Positions 32,856-43,700 of a stretch of 64,000 nt of DNA are shown here, piece after piece. Position numbers and translations under genes: made by a program. This DNA comes from Liolophura sinensis. Lineage: Eukaryota > Mollusca > Polyplacophora > Chitonida > Chitonidae. Location: assembly GCF_032854445.1 (NCBI RefSeq), contig NC_088303.1, positions 21,151,501-21,215,500 on the forward strand, written 5' to 3'. Positions within the stretch are counted from its first letter, which is position 1, and each line of letters begins with the position of its first letter. The notes beneath the pieces were generated by a model. That model was not told where the DNA came from. It ran no database searches and saw only the letters and a list, made by a program, of their open reading frames with translations.

Positions 32856-34840
32856 ATATACACTGTAACAGGTTCTGAATAGAAACGCGACTTGATTTTG
32901 CTTATATACCATATATTAACAATGGAGATTGGAAGTATATTATGTGGTATACTAGTATATTTACACACCAGCACAATTTCCTTATGCATTAAACAAAAAA
33001 GGGGGCCGTAAAGGGGTGTAAATCAATGAGAATTCAGTAAATAACTAAATGAACTTGATTTTCCCAAAGCCTTAGTAGCGCAATTTCAGACGAAATCGAA
33101 ACCGTCGCCCGTTGGATGGGTTTTGACGACGTTTTAGGCTAATCTTCTATAAGTCTTCTTCTCGTCAATTATCTCCTTGACAAGCCACCCCCCAGTAATC
33201 CGCTATTTAAACTGAGTGATTTAAACAGATTGCTCATGGCTGACGAAAAAAATGGCTGCTTTGTTGGAAGTGGAATACCGAATGTCTATGGACATAAAAC
33301 ATGGTTCCTCTTTTTTCTTCAAACCCAGAGTGTCAGTTACACCGTGATCAATCCCACTATATATTTATATTGTCAGACAGAGAACGCCACGATGAACTGT
33401 AAAAATTTTGTGGTTACAAAGTCACTGGAAAGCAGATCGTCTCCAGCCAAGTGAATACAAGCCTGACGGTGTGCTTAACGGTGAACGGACGGACATATCT
33501 GCTGGTCAGCGATGTCATAGTTAAAAACGGAAGAAAAATAGATTCGTACACCACGCCACATGGTACATTGAGATCGTTCAAAATTGAATTCATTTATCCT
33601 TTTAGGGGTTTTCTTTGCCTTTTGTGGCTTTCGTGGCTGAGAGGTTAGCACACCAGAGCGGCGCAATGACTGAGGAGCGTCTCACCAATGCGTTCGCTGG
33701 TAGTTCAAGTCCAGCTCATGGCGCCTTTCCTGCCGTACGTGGGAAGGTCTGTTAGCAATCTGCAGATGGTCGTGGATTTCCCCCGGGCTCTGCCTGGTTT
33801 CTGCCATATTGTTGGCCGCTGTCGTATAAGTGAAATATTCTTAAGTATGGTATGAAGCACCAATGACTAAAAATTAACAAATAAATGGTCCGTGGTCCGT
33901 GGAGTACATATTTAGGCAATTTTAGATGACCAAACCTGCGACATTCCTGCTTTGTAATTGGCAGATGTCAGATTGCAGTCCCTTTCATACGTCGGAAACT
34001 TTTAAAATAAGCACCTTTTAATTGCAAAAGCTGAAATGACTGTTTATGGACGGTCGAAAGGCGTGCAATCTTTTATACTGTAAACGGCCCACGAAATGTT
34101 TTAAAAATATTGTCTGTCTTGATTTCATTATGTTGGGATAAGTCTGAACATATGTTAACATAGACTCACGCAAAGACGAATGTCATACAGGTTCATGTAG
34201 TCATGGTAAAGTATCCATACAACAAACCAGACAAGAATGCGACATGTGTAAGAGGAGATATCCGGCAGAAGTGTGATATTTGCCGCCTGGAGTGGCGAGG
34301 ACCAACTGGTTTTATGATGTGACATGTAGTCTGTGTAATTTTGTGCAATTGACGGACAGACCTTAGACCGAATATCAGCTGAAAACAAATAGCTTATAAT
34401 ATATGGAGCAGAATGATTTAATAAAAAGTGTGACAAGAGAAAGTTTCTGACTATACACTCTGAGCATCACGTTATATAAAACGCTGTTTTGTCAGCGATT
34501 GGATGAGTGCTGGTATCGAAACTTGATGTGCACATGAATAGAGAAAGAAAAAAACAAAATAGAACATTTCTTGTCTTTGATTTCAAAAATGTGACTATGT
34601 CCACAAGACACACTCTTTTTATAAAACATCACTTGACGTTTAGTACTGTTAAATAACATATTTTATATAGCTTTGTCTGTAACCTTAGCTTAACCCCAGG
34701 GTCTGCTTTCAACTACAGCTATATTTAGTAATCCTATAACAGGTAACCTCAGAGTCAGCCGTTATACCTACCCCAACCAGAGCGATGGCAGTTACTAGGC
34801 TACAATTACTGTGAAGTGTTATTATATTTATAATTTGTCG
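32856..34840 (+). repeat. Tandem unit C/D, first part
   Basis: The third copy of the tandem unit starts right after the 7-kb element (TATACACTGTAACAGG). It follows units A and B up to about 34830, where a foreign block of about 5.9 kb interrupts it. It resumes at 40750. The minus-strand frame at 34155-34436 is the shifted counterpart of the hydrophobic frame of units A and B. Confidence 0.82.
33627..33885 (+). mobile_element. SINE family 1, unit C only
   Basis: Degraded head GTGGCTGAGAGGTTAGC with B box TAGTTCAAGTCC, body GGATTTCCCCCGGGCTCTGCC and tail TTAAGTATGG with ACCAATGAC. It lies at a site without a SINE in units A and B. Confidence 0.9.
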
Positions 34841-34888
34841 AGGTACGGCGTAAAACACCAATCAGATAAATAAATAAATCAATAAATA
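34837..34888 (+). mobile_element. SINE family 1 tail fragment
   Basis: GAGGTACGGCGTAAAACACC followed by ATAAATAAATAAATC. Only the 3' end is present, at the edge where unit C is interrupted. Confidence 0.85.
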
Positions 34889-35004
34889 TAATTTTTCGTG
34901 AGTAGTATACTGCGTCTAAAACGTGTCGCATTGCGGAGGAGGGGAATTCCCTGGGTATACTATACCATACTACACTATAATAGTATATACTATGCAATTC
35001 AATA

Positions 35005-35112
35005 TGTACTGTACTGTACTGTACTGTACTGTACTGTACTGTACTGTACTGTACTGTACTGTACTATACTATACTATACTATATTGTACTATACTATACT
35101 ATTCTATACTGT
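35005..35112. repeat. (TGTAC)n/(TATAC)n pentanucleotide array
   Basis: About twelve TGTAC units pass into TATAC units. Looser TATAC/CACTA-type sequence continues to about 35580. Similar GTATACTATACCACACTATA sequence lies on the other side of the Polinton block (40336-40370 and 40677-40740). Confidence 0.93.
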
Positions 35113-35837
35113 TAAAGCGCGGACTAAACGACACATGGCGCAGTGCATGGGTGAAATAAGTCGTGTACTCCATGTATATAGAGGAAATCCACAATTCACA
35201 TAGTATATAGGGGAAGTTCACAAAAAGTACCTACATAACTCGATGCACCAAGCCACGTTATGCAATCCCCAGGTATTACCTGGTTTTGTCCCCATTTCAC
35301 AAAACATTGAAGTATACTGTAGAAAACAACAAACAGTAACAAACAGCATATTATACAGTATACAATGCCATACTATACTATATTATAGTATAATTATGCT
35401 ATTATATACTATGCAGTATACTGAATAGCAGACAACACTACATAACACACTGTACTATATAACATCACAGACTGCACTACACTGTGTACTACATTAAACT
35501 GAGCTACACTACACTCTGCTATACTTGGCCATATTGTGCTATATCATAGCATATCATATCATATCGTATATCCTATGACATCATAAATAATATCATTTCA
35601 TATGAACAACATTCGCGCGGGAACATATGCGTTGACCATTGGTCGCTTTTAGTGGAAGAGTCCATCACTTGATAATCTACAAGCCGATTTGGTTTGTCCA
35701 TCTACCAGCCCACGTGTTGTTCAGTCCGCGCTGTGAAAAATGAAGAACGTGTCATTTTTTGTTTTATTTTTAAGCATGTGTATACTTCTATGAAGCGGCA
35801 GCGCTGCAGCCCGGACTTCCACGATCTGACCAGCAGA

Positions 35838-38030
35838 CCCATCCCCAGCAGCAGCAGCAGCAGCAGCAACGACACCGGTACTACGTGAAGAAGAAAAAGT
35901 GGAAGATTCGAGTGAGCGATTTCCATCCCAACCTATTCCAATCCCCGTACTATCTCCTGCATAGTAGTGCGCGCGACATAAGGCAAATGTACTGCCAGCA
36001 ATGGAGTTCCATTCGCCACCAATTTCATCGCGGCAGGCCAGCGCAGCACTTCTACAACTACCGGCTCAACGATCTCGGAACTTTGGGCTAGTGTTTGAAC
36101 GCTGTCTACGATGATCAGCTCACAGCGTTCACCGTCAAGAACACCTTCTATTACATCCTACGCCACAAGGAGTAGGGCAGGTGTGTTAATGTTACGCCAG
36201 CACTAATATCGCGTGGGGAGTCGGGCTGACATGAGTGCACTCCTCATCCATCTCCCCACCATTGACCTGCTCACCTGGGCCCAGCAACAGTGTCCCGACA
36301 CGAAATGAACCGTGTATCTCCTGACTAACGTGTTGTTTATTGTCCACAAGCTACACGATCAGCCCATCGGAGCGGGCGAAGTACGGGTACCACTATCGGG
36401 GAATGAAGATGAGAAACAACCGGCTCGTTTAACTCTCAAATCATCGATAGGCCTTACACAAGATCAAACAAACACGAAGATGCTGGAATAAGTTCTATAA
36501 ATATATTCTTACAAAATATACAAACTATAAACTGACAACAATTTACAAAACAATACAAATAATTACAAAAATATATGGTCTTTTACTAATGATAGTGTCT
36601 AAAGCCGGATGGAATATTCCGGCTTCCAAAGGCGAGTCAGTCCACGTAAAGGTAGAATACACAGTTAAGAGGAATTCTCCAATGGAAGGGTGACACTCCG
36701 ATAAGTGACAAGGACACGGCCGGCTGACGATGGGTGGTCCACAACTGTCTGCAAAGGTGTAACTTCTCAGGGAGGACGGGTTGACAATAATGTCCGTGAT
36801 GCCGAGCTGGCAATGTATGTTTCACTCCTTGGAAATATACACAAAGTTACTTTCAGGGTAAACTGGGCACATGAAGACAATGAGCGATACAAGCTTCAAA
36901 CTAATGTGTCCAAAAATAGCAAGTGGCTAAACACCAGCGCACAAGGTGTTCTGTACAGAAAGTGGAGTACAAATGACGAATGTGAAATGTCGTGAACGAC
37001 GATATCTCCAAACCCAGCAAAATCCTTCACAGTGAATAAATATGACTGCTCACAAGTGGACTTGAGTGAATGACTGCAAGCTTCACAACTTCGTCACTCA
37101 TATGTATAAACCAACGTAAAAGAAAATTCTGGATGGTTTGATCGTAAAAATGTTTACAACACCGATATATTTCCAGAATTTACACTGCATTTACACTGAC
37201 ACTAAACTCATAAACACCGAAGCCTCGAGAACGCTCGACTGAATAACATACACAGGAGGAAAATGTGGGTCAGACACTGACAAATAAAAAAAATATAATA
37301 CAATATTTACAGGTGGGGTTCGTAACAGCGGTGACGTTACCACCCTACCTGGAGGATAACAGAGGACTGAACGCCTTAGTCAGAGAGAGTGACGAACCTT
37401 ATAACGACCATTTGTGATTATTTCAGTGTTTAGTCGTCCTTCTGGGCAAGGCCAACCTCAAAGGCTGCGAGAACCAGGTCAGACATTACCATCGAGCTTA
37501 TCTGGAGCCCAGGCATTTCCGCGTTGTTCCTCTCCGTGCACTGGACAGGGTCGTGAGCCTATTCGACGTGGACATTCAAGTGTACCAACTCGTCCCCATG
37601 GAGAACTTTTACCCAACCCAACTCCTCCATCGAAGTCCGCAGCGCTATGATTTTAGCTACATCAAGGACCTTGCTCGTTAGGCCCATTCCTACTCGTGCG
37701 AAGAGTGAGATAAAGACGTTTCGTCAGGCGTACCTATTACGAGGGCACGGTAGGACGTGCACCGACGTGATTCCCCGTAAGTACGTGGGTGGTGTATATT
37801 CCGCAACCAACCCACTATTTTCGAAGAGTTGGCGGACATGAGTATTTACCTCCGGCAAGGCGAGGACGGAGTATTCCCTTATCGACTGCGTTACGACTTT
37901 CAAGCTTACCTGGCTTCTATGGACGAAGCGACTACCGGCTCAACGAAATGGACGTCCCACCACATCCCCACTGAACTTATGTGTTGCCGTGAAGGCGAAA
38001 TAAATATAAGTAAAACACACAGTATGTGAG
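35838..38030 (+). pseudogene. Polinton protein-primed DNA polymerase B, N-terminal region, split by an LTR-like insertion
   Basis: Part 1 (35838-36395) starts in a CAG/Gln run, then reads RVSDFHPNLFQSPYYLL and NYRLNDLGTLG, then, after stops and shifts, DLLTWAQQQCPDTK and a LLTNVLFIVHKLHDQPIG block. Part 2 (37330-38030) resumes with VTLPPYLEDNRGLNALV, an FDVDIQVYQL strand, HRSPQRYDFSYIKDLAR, a cysteine-bearing segment, and FPYRLRYDFQAYLASM near 37875-37925, which resembles the start of the exonuclease domain. Two stops sit where Trp or Cys codons (TGG, TGC) would differ by one base to TGA. It would replicate the linear element from a protein-primed end. The polymerase palm is absent, as the sequence leaves the family at about 38030. 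It converges with the capsid genes. Confidence 0.82.
36376..37327 (-). mobile_element. LTR-like repeat, copy 2, inserted in the Polinton polymerase
   Basis: About 0.95 kb, homologous to 11469-12427. On the minus strand it starts GTTACGAACCCC. AGCGG occurs on both sides (36371-36375 and 37327-37331), a plausible 5-bp target duplication of the kind made by LTR elements. The polymerase reading resumes exactly after it. There is no internal coding, so it is most likely a solo LTR, though a terminal CA is not seen. Confidence 0.72.
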
Positions 38031-38169
38031 TGTCGTCTCATTGTTTGGCCATTTATTCATAGAAAGGGGTTAATATACGTCGAACAGTAAAACACGGAAA
38101 GTTATTACCACCAACTGACTGGTTGAGATATAAAAAATGTGTGCTTGACTCCAAGACTGGCGGTCCACC

Positions 38170-38495
38170 TAGTCGGACACCATTGAATCGTTATCGTACG
38201 TCGTGCACGACGTGTCGAGCGTATGTACAATTGCGTCCATGGGTCTTGAGCTAGCTGGGTTAAGTAATACACGCAATACTGCCCGCACAGAGCCGTGTCC
38301 AGACTCTGCAGCCGCCGATCATTCCACTTCCAGTGTTCTCAAGTTGAGTCAAGCGGAGTGAGTTCGGGCACATGTCAATGAAGACGGCCATCAAGTGTTC
38401 CCTGGGGCAGAGGCAGGCGTAGAGTAGACATTCTCGAGCACGGCAAGGGTAAACGCGTCCTCTTGTAGGGCGCGTTGCAGTTGCGCCGTGTCAAA
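38170..38495 (-). pseudogene. Polinton adenain-like cysteine protease remnant
   Basis: Starts about 38490 with FDTAQLQRALQEDAFTLAVL and, after stops and a frame change, gives RRLQSLDTALCGQYCVYYL near 38260-38320. That block carries the catalytic Cys in the LCGQYC context of adenovirus-type (C5/ULP1-like) proteases. The histidine and acidic part of the triad lies in a deleted stretch around 38340-38400. In Polintons this enzyme is thought to mature the capsid. It follows the major capsid gene on the same strand, as in intact elements. Confidence 0.8.
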
Positions 38496-39265
38496 GTTGC
38501 TTAACTGGCAAAGTCACAGAGCGCATTCGGCTTTTGTCTACTTCTATGATATTGTGGAACTCGGCGTAGCACACCAACTTAAAGTTTTCGGACGGTAATT
38601 TGGCAAACCGCATCTCCAGGCGCAAATCGCCTTTCTGGACCACGTTCAGTTGGTGATGGTCGTGGAGATTCGTTGCCAAATCGAAACAAAACAGCGTGCT
38701 GCCTCGTCGTGGAACACTTTCCCCGTGTTTGTAAAGATGTTCATGTACCTTCTGACGAAAATCCCGACCATCTCCTCCTCCAAGCATTTCTTTAGTCAGG
38801 TGCAGTCGTTTGTAAAACCCGCTGCTCTCATCCACGCCCTGGTCGCGTCCGTGTACCACAAGGTGGTGGACAGCTATGTGTTCTTGGTCTCTGTGCCGTA
38901 AGACAACAACGTCTCTAGGTAGGCGCGTACGGGTGGAAGCGGTGATGAGTTTGACATTCAGGGAGACGTCGACCTGTTGCCACAGAGAATTCAGCCACAG
39001 GCTGGTCAGTCCTATGCTCTTGCCGGCCTCTAACGCCTCTCCATGGTCGTCGTCTATTTTTGCCTTCAGGTACAGCATCGTGTTGGCCAAGTCCAAGCAA
39101 GTATCTCCGTTCGCGTTCATGGGTCCCACGACGCCAAGGCTGGCCATGGCGTTGCCGGCATCCCAACGACCCTCTCGGACGCTGGTGTCGGCAGGGGGTA
39201 ACGTCTACAAATTAAAGTCAGTGCTTACCGAACGACAACACTGGGCGCAGGGAGAGCCATGGTGA
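38496..39265 (-). pseudogene. Polinton major capsid protein (double jelly-roll) with internal deletion
   Basis: Related to the family annotated in many invertebrates as F54H12.2-like. The start region (39265-39150) contains a stop and a shift before LPPADTSVREGRWDAGN. The main frame (38491-39147, 218 codons) has GDTCLDLANTMLYLKAKI, SLWQQVDVSLNVKLI, a shifted ESSGFYKRLHLTKE segment, and then the C-terminal LFCFDLATNL, GDLRLEMRFAKLPSENFKL and VCYAEFHNIIEVDKSR. Family members are about 400-450 residues; roughly the central third to half is gone between LTKE and the C-terminal block. The protein would form the icosahedral shell. It is not functional here. Confidence 0.85.
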
Positions 39266-39274
39266 TATAAAATA

Positions 39275-39385
39275 TCCGACGACGGGCGTGGTTTAGTGCG
39301 TAGGTAAACACCTGTATTCCACCTCCACCAGCTTACTTGGTGTAATAGTCGAGGTAGGCTTGAGGACACATGCGTACTGGTTCGA
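39275..39385 (-). pseudogene. Start of a small Polinton virion protein, truncated
   Basis: Between the penton-like frame and the capsid start the minus strand reads QAYLDYYTK, a stop, then AGGGGIQVF. A Tyr-Tyr-Thr..Gln-Ala-Gly-Gly-Gly opening is what I associate with a small virion protein preceding the major capsid gene in Polintons. Everything after about 25 residues is lost. Confidence 0.5.
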
Positions 39386-39815
39386 CAGGGTCATTGTGAA
39401 GGTAAGGTGCGCCGCTGACGACAGTGAAGTGTCAACACCACTTCACCGCGTGCGAATGGCACCAGTCATCCTTTATATAGATTTCCACCGTTAAGAAATG
39501 CTTGTGGCGCACGGGGATATTCCACGTATTGGGAGGTCTTGTGCTGACCATGCCTCCTTTTCGTGGTCACCAGCAGCAGCATTTGGCGCGAGCGTGTCTC
39601 ACACCACACGTAGCTCGAAAATGTCCGTGCACACGTGCAACGTTGGCGTAGTCGCGTGTAAATCTTCGGCAAAGACGTGTATCAAATCCGCCGACCCCAT
39701 TACCCAGCTGTACGGCAAATTCAAGAGCTGTTGGAGGCGTGGGCTGAAAGCCTCCTTTTCCCTTGACGTGATAAACAATCTATCGCCATCTTTGTGTATC
39801 TTATGTGAAGACTAA
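39386..39815 (-). pseudogene. Polinton penton-like (minor capsid) protein, C-terminal remnant
   Basis: Reading from about 39815: DRLFITSREKEAFSPRLQQL, then ADLIHVFAEDLHATTPTLHV, CTDIFELRVV, a frame change through a QMLLLVTTKRRHGQHKTSQY stretch, then VRHKHFLTVEIYIKDD and VSGAPYLHNDPVEPVRM. The CTDI.E..VV strand and the TVEI.IKDD block are typical of the minor capsid protein of Polintons (recognised from memory). At least three frame changes and stops are present. It lies upstream of the major capsid gene on the same strand. Confidence 0.68.
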
Positions 39816-40072
39816 AGAGCTAACGGTTTTGCCGAATGGGCAAACAAGCCTATATGTATCGGTCGGTAGCCGTAGGAATATGGGTGCTTGCAGATATCGT
39901 GTAGGGACCAAGTGGTTCCCGTTGTCATATACACCAAATACATGTAGATGACAAACAGTGTCCAACTGGTTATATATGTATATGGTATGACCTGTATCTC
40001 TCGATGGAGACATTTCTAACGTCGTACTTGACGACGAAGGAACCCCTACCTACTTGATGACGAAGGAACCCC
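39816..40072. other. No clear feature; possible Polinton flank
   Basis: Contains a short direct repeat (GACGAAGGAACCCC at 40033-40046 and again at 40059-40072). A minus-strand 70-codon frame at 39801-40013 shows no domain. Confidence 0.35.
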
Positions 40073-40332
40073 CTGTGCCTCCTTGTTGCAGGACGGATTT
40101 CCACCGCTCTTTTGTCTAGTGCTGCCTCACTGAGGCGCCTTACCAAAGGCAAGTAAGCCGGCCCGCCCGAGCCATTATACTGATCAACGGGTCAACCAGT
40201 CGTTGCACTATCCCCTTCATGCTGAAGCTGCAACGTCCTCTTTTAAAGTCTTAGGTGTGACTCGACCCTGGATTGATCCTGGATCTACCGGTCCCGAAGC
40301 GGACGCTCTACCAACTGTGTTATCGGGGCCGG
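40073..40332 (-). mobile_element. SINE family 2, near complete
   Basis: On the minus strand a tRNA-like head carries an A box TAACACAGTTGG (40311-40322) and a B box GGGTCGAGTCA (40258-40268), followed by ACCTAAGACTTTAAAA, CTGGTTGACCCGTTGATCAG, GGTAAGGCGCCTCAGTGAGG and an end CCGTCCTGCAACAAGGAGGC. The body after the head differs from the 13480 copy, suggesting a subfamily. It lies at the right edge of the Polinton block. Confidence 0.85.
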
Positions 40333-40374
40333 TAGTAGTATAGTATTGTATAATATACTATCCTAGGGGATCCC

Positions 40375-40636
40375 CTGGACCTCCGTGGCTCAGTTGGTTA
40401 ACGCGCTAGAGCAGCGTAATGTCCCAGGAGCCTGTCACCAATGCCGTCGTTGTGAGTTTTAGTCCCTCTCATGCTGGCTTCCTCTCCTTCCTGAAGGAAG
40501 GTCTTCCAGCAACCTGCGGATGGTCGTGGGGTTCCCCCGGGCTCTGCCCGGTTTCCTCCCACCGTAATGCTGGCCACCGTCGTATAAGTGAAATATTCTT
40601 GAGTACGGCGTAAAACACCACATAAATAAAAAAAAC
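40375..40636 (+). mobile_element. SINE family 1, near full length
   Basis: Head GGACCTCCGTGGCTCAGTTG with a B-box-like GAGTTTTAGTCC, a body with GGATGGTCGTGGGGTTCCCC, and tail GAGTACGGCGTAAAACACC with ATAAATAAA. Part of the cluster at the right border of the foreign block in unit C/D. Confidence 0.94.
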
Positions 40637-40749
40637 TAAAATTGGGGATATCCCTCCTCCTCCTCCGCGATGCAACAGTATACTACTGTCGTGTTGTATA
40701 CTATACCACACTATACAGCACTATACAGCACTTTACAGCAACACTAGTG

Positions 40750-43700
40750 CTGATCTCTTGTAGTTCTTTTCGGCTTATCAAAAGAAGAGAATGTGCCATG
40801 GTTAATACTATTGAAAGGATTTGCTTAGTTCAAGCTTTAAGCCAAGTGTGAGCAACGTACGGTTTGACAACAGTCGCCATACTTAGTTAGCATGATAAAT
40901 GTACAACATAAACCACAAATCTGACAAAAATAACCAATTAGAACCAATGTAGCTTAGCAGAAACTGGATAGTGAATTTCAGAACCTTATCTTAACTTCTT
41001 CGAGGTCTGTCGTCCCTTCATACCCTGTTCATATAAATACAGTTATGTTGCCACGGAAACCACAAATCTGGCATAAAATTAAGAATTCAGTTTAAAAAAG
41101 CCGTTTTATTACATATAGGAAACTTTTCGTAAATTGTATGAATTCTATGCTGTTTACATATTCTTTGTGAATGAGTATGGGCAGGCTAACATGAGCAGAC
41201 ACAAGATGGAATGAAGCGTGTTAGCTCCCTTTGTGAATAGGTACAACAGTTTTCATCCAAACCTCTTCTTCGTGTTCAATATGGAAAGTCTGCTTTTAAG
41301 AAAAACATGCTATCAAAAACAACGCGAACAATATCGCAAGGAAATGCATTACAACTCGTTACTTTTTCTTTATACAAAATTTAGCATCAGGAAAAATCCG
41401 AGGTTACAGCCGAGTGCCTCTTTGGAATCCGTAAACTAAGGATTTCCTGGCTTCATTTACGTTGATATCGATATTTGTATTCTTTTGCTCTATTGACAAT
41501 CGAGAGTTTGGATGATGACGTGTTGTTTTGCGGTTTCCATCAACAAGCGCAATGGATTATTATAATATTTTTAATAAATTCTTAACATCCAGTAGTCGTA
41601 CGTTATGCTGTCTGGGTAGAAACTGTGACATCAAAGGATTTGTCCCAAGTTGGTTCCATTATGTTGGTTATCGAAGCGGAAGTATGAACTTATGTGCAGT
41701 TGTCCAATGCGTAAATATGTGCTCAGATTGATCAAATCTTTTGAGATCGATCTGATTTCACTTTTGTACCAATTTTGTAAAATTGGATAATTCTGTCTGG
41801 GAACTGATTGCGTCTAAACGCTTTTATTGGTCGGAAATACCAGAATAACAAATAAAGGACACTTAATCCGATACATTACAGACATTGGTAGTTGAAGTAA
41901 GAGGCACTAATGTGATTTTCTTGCCCTGGCGCCGCACGAGTGATTTTCTTATACTGGTAAAACCTAACTTGTTTGACTGGGTTTGATGATATACCACGGA
42001 GAAAATATCGACCTCATCTCTAACCAGAATCTTAGGTCATGTCTCTCCGATGTTGATCTCAACATCGTGGCTCAGTCGGTTAGCTCGCTAGTGCAGCGCA
42101 ATGACCCAGGAGACTCTCACCAGTGTGGTTGCTGTGAGTTCAAGCCCAGCTTATGCTTCCACCCGGTTTCCTCCCACCGTAATGCAAGCCGCCGTCGTAT
42201 AAGTGAAATATTCTTGAGTACGGCGTAAAACTCCAATCAAATCAAATCAAATAAATAATAACTTTGCAAGGCCTTTTGTTTTACTGCATGGCTTACGCTA
42301 AAAATATTTGCCTTTATATTTCTTTTTCATATTTTTTTGTTGGATTTTCATTTGACCCTTTAGCAGTTGTTCTGTCATGTCACGACGGTGTCGTACAAGG
42401 ATTCCTTGTGCTGCCTTACTGGATCTCCACCTTTGGCTTGAGAGACGCAGTTTTGCATGTAGAAATAACCAGGCACCAATCCATATGTAACACATGTTGA
42501 GATGAAGAATCAAGACAAATAAAAAAATAAAATGTCATTTAATCTTTGTTACCAGAGGTTTGCTTTTCAAGTATCCTTATGTTAAAAAAATGCAAAACCT
42601 GAAAAATAAATAGCCGAGGAAAAGCCCGTAACTACTCGGGGTTTAGTTCGGTTTTGTTATTAATATTTCACAATATACGCAAATCACCCGAAGACTAATA
42701 ATAGAAATCATTTTGTTTTAAGGGTGGAAAAACTGCTCACATCCTTTCATGCATTTAAATAGGATCCACCCTTTAGTTTCATAATATAACTCGAAAAAGA
42801 TATAGGACACTACTAATTTGCCCAATTTGCCATCTTGTTTCCTTGAGCATCACCTGCGGTGTAGTACGTGGCTGTGTCGTTTAATTTGATTAGAGCGGAA
42901 GTAATCCGTCGATTCGAGCCGTTAAGATTGACCTTTTCTTCTGCCACGATAAACGTAGTTTCATATTATGGTTATTTGTCACATGGATGCTAATCCGCTG
43001 TACGCGGAGAAAATCGGACAAGATGCTATAACTAAAGCTTTTAATATTTCTTCCATGTGATATTTGAGGTTTGGCTAGAGAATGATTTTCTGCGGAGAAG
43101 ATTTAATGCTGACATTTCGTGCTGACAATCCCCTGCTCTAGTGTTACATGCATTGTGATCAATATTTTAAGACTTTCAAGGGACTTCAGCTCAAACAAAG
43201 ATGGGTATATAAAACAAAGCAGGAAAGTCCCGTTAAGCCTCAGAACTCCGCGCGACAGGAAACCACATCTGAGGCAATCACGATGAAATCGTTTGATTAA
43301 AGTCAGCAATATGGCAACGTGTTCTTTGATATGTATATGCTACTTTGACATGATAATGATTTTAATCATCGTTGAGTGCAACGCTGTTTCACATTTTCCC
43401 TGAAGAGGCTTTATTAATCGATTGCTACTGAATGTTAAAAACTGTAAATTATATGTCTTAACTCTTCAGACCAATATACCTTGGAAGCTAGTAGGTCGCT
43501 TCTGCAGAATCATTTATCTGAGATCAGATTTTAATTCTAATAACTCAAATGATATCGTAACGTTTGTAAGAGTGTTATTTAGCGTGACTGATAAGATCAG
43601 AAATGACAAGACTATAGCAAATCCACTCTATTCACTTGTAAATCAGGAAGAACGATGTCCACAAATGTGGAATGGAGAAACCCATTTTAGCTCCTAATAA

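Larger units (their letters stand above)
35830..39815. mobile_element. Fossil Polinton/Maverick (adintovirus-like) element, partial
   Basis: Four proteins of the self-synthesising, virus-like Polinton set are recognisable. A plus-strand DNA polymerase B faces a minus-strand cluster of penton-like capsid protein, a small-protein start, major capsid protein and adenain-like protease. All are broken. Integrase, packaging ATPase and the C-terminal two thirds of the polymerase were not found, so this is roughly a quarter of a typical 15-20 kb element. It sits inside tandem unit C/D. I know the family from published descriptions and recognise the motifs from memory; no database search was run. Confidence 0.85.

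Noticed and set aside
35694-35888. Frame ending in a Ser run as a separate small gene
   Set aside because: The Ser run is the CAG tract read in another frame. The meaningful reading is the Gln run leading into the Polinton polymerase.
38650-39265. Plus-strand frames across the capsid region
   Set aside because: Shadows of the minus-strand major capsid frame, which has recognisable family motifs.
40255-40332. tRNA-like sequence on the minus strand
   Set aside because: It continues into a family 2 SINE body and does not close an acceptor stem.
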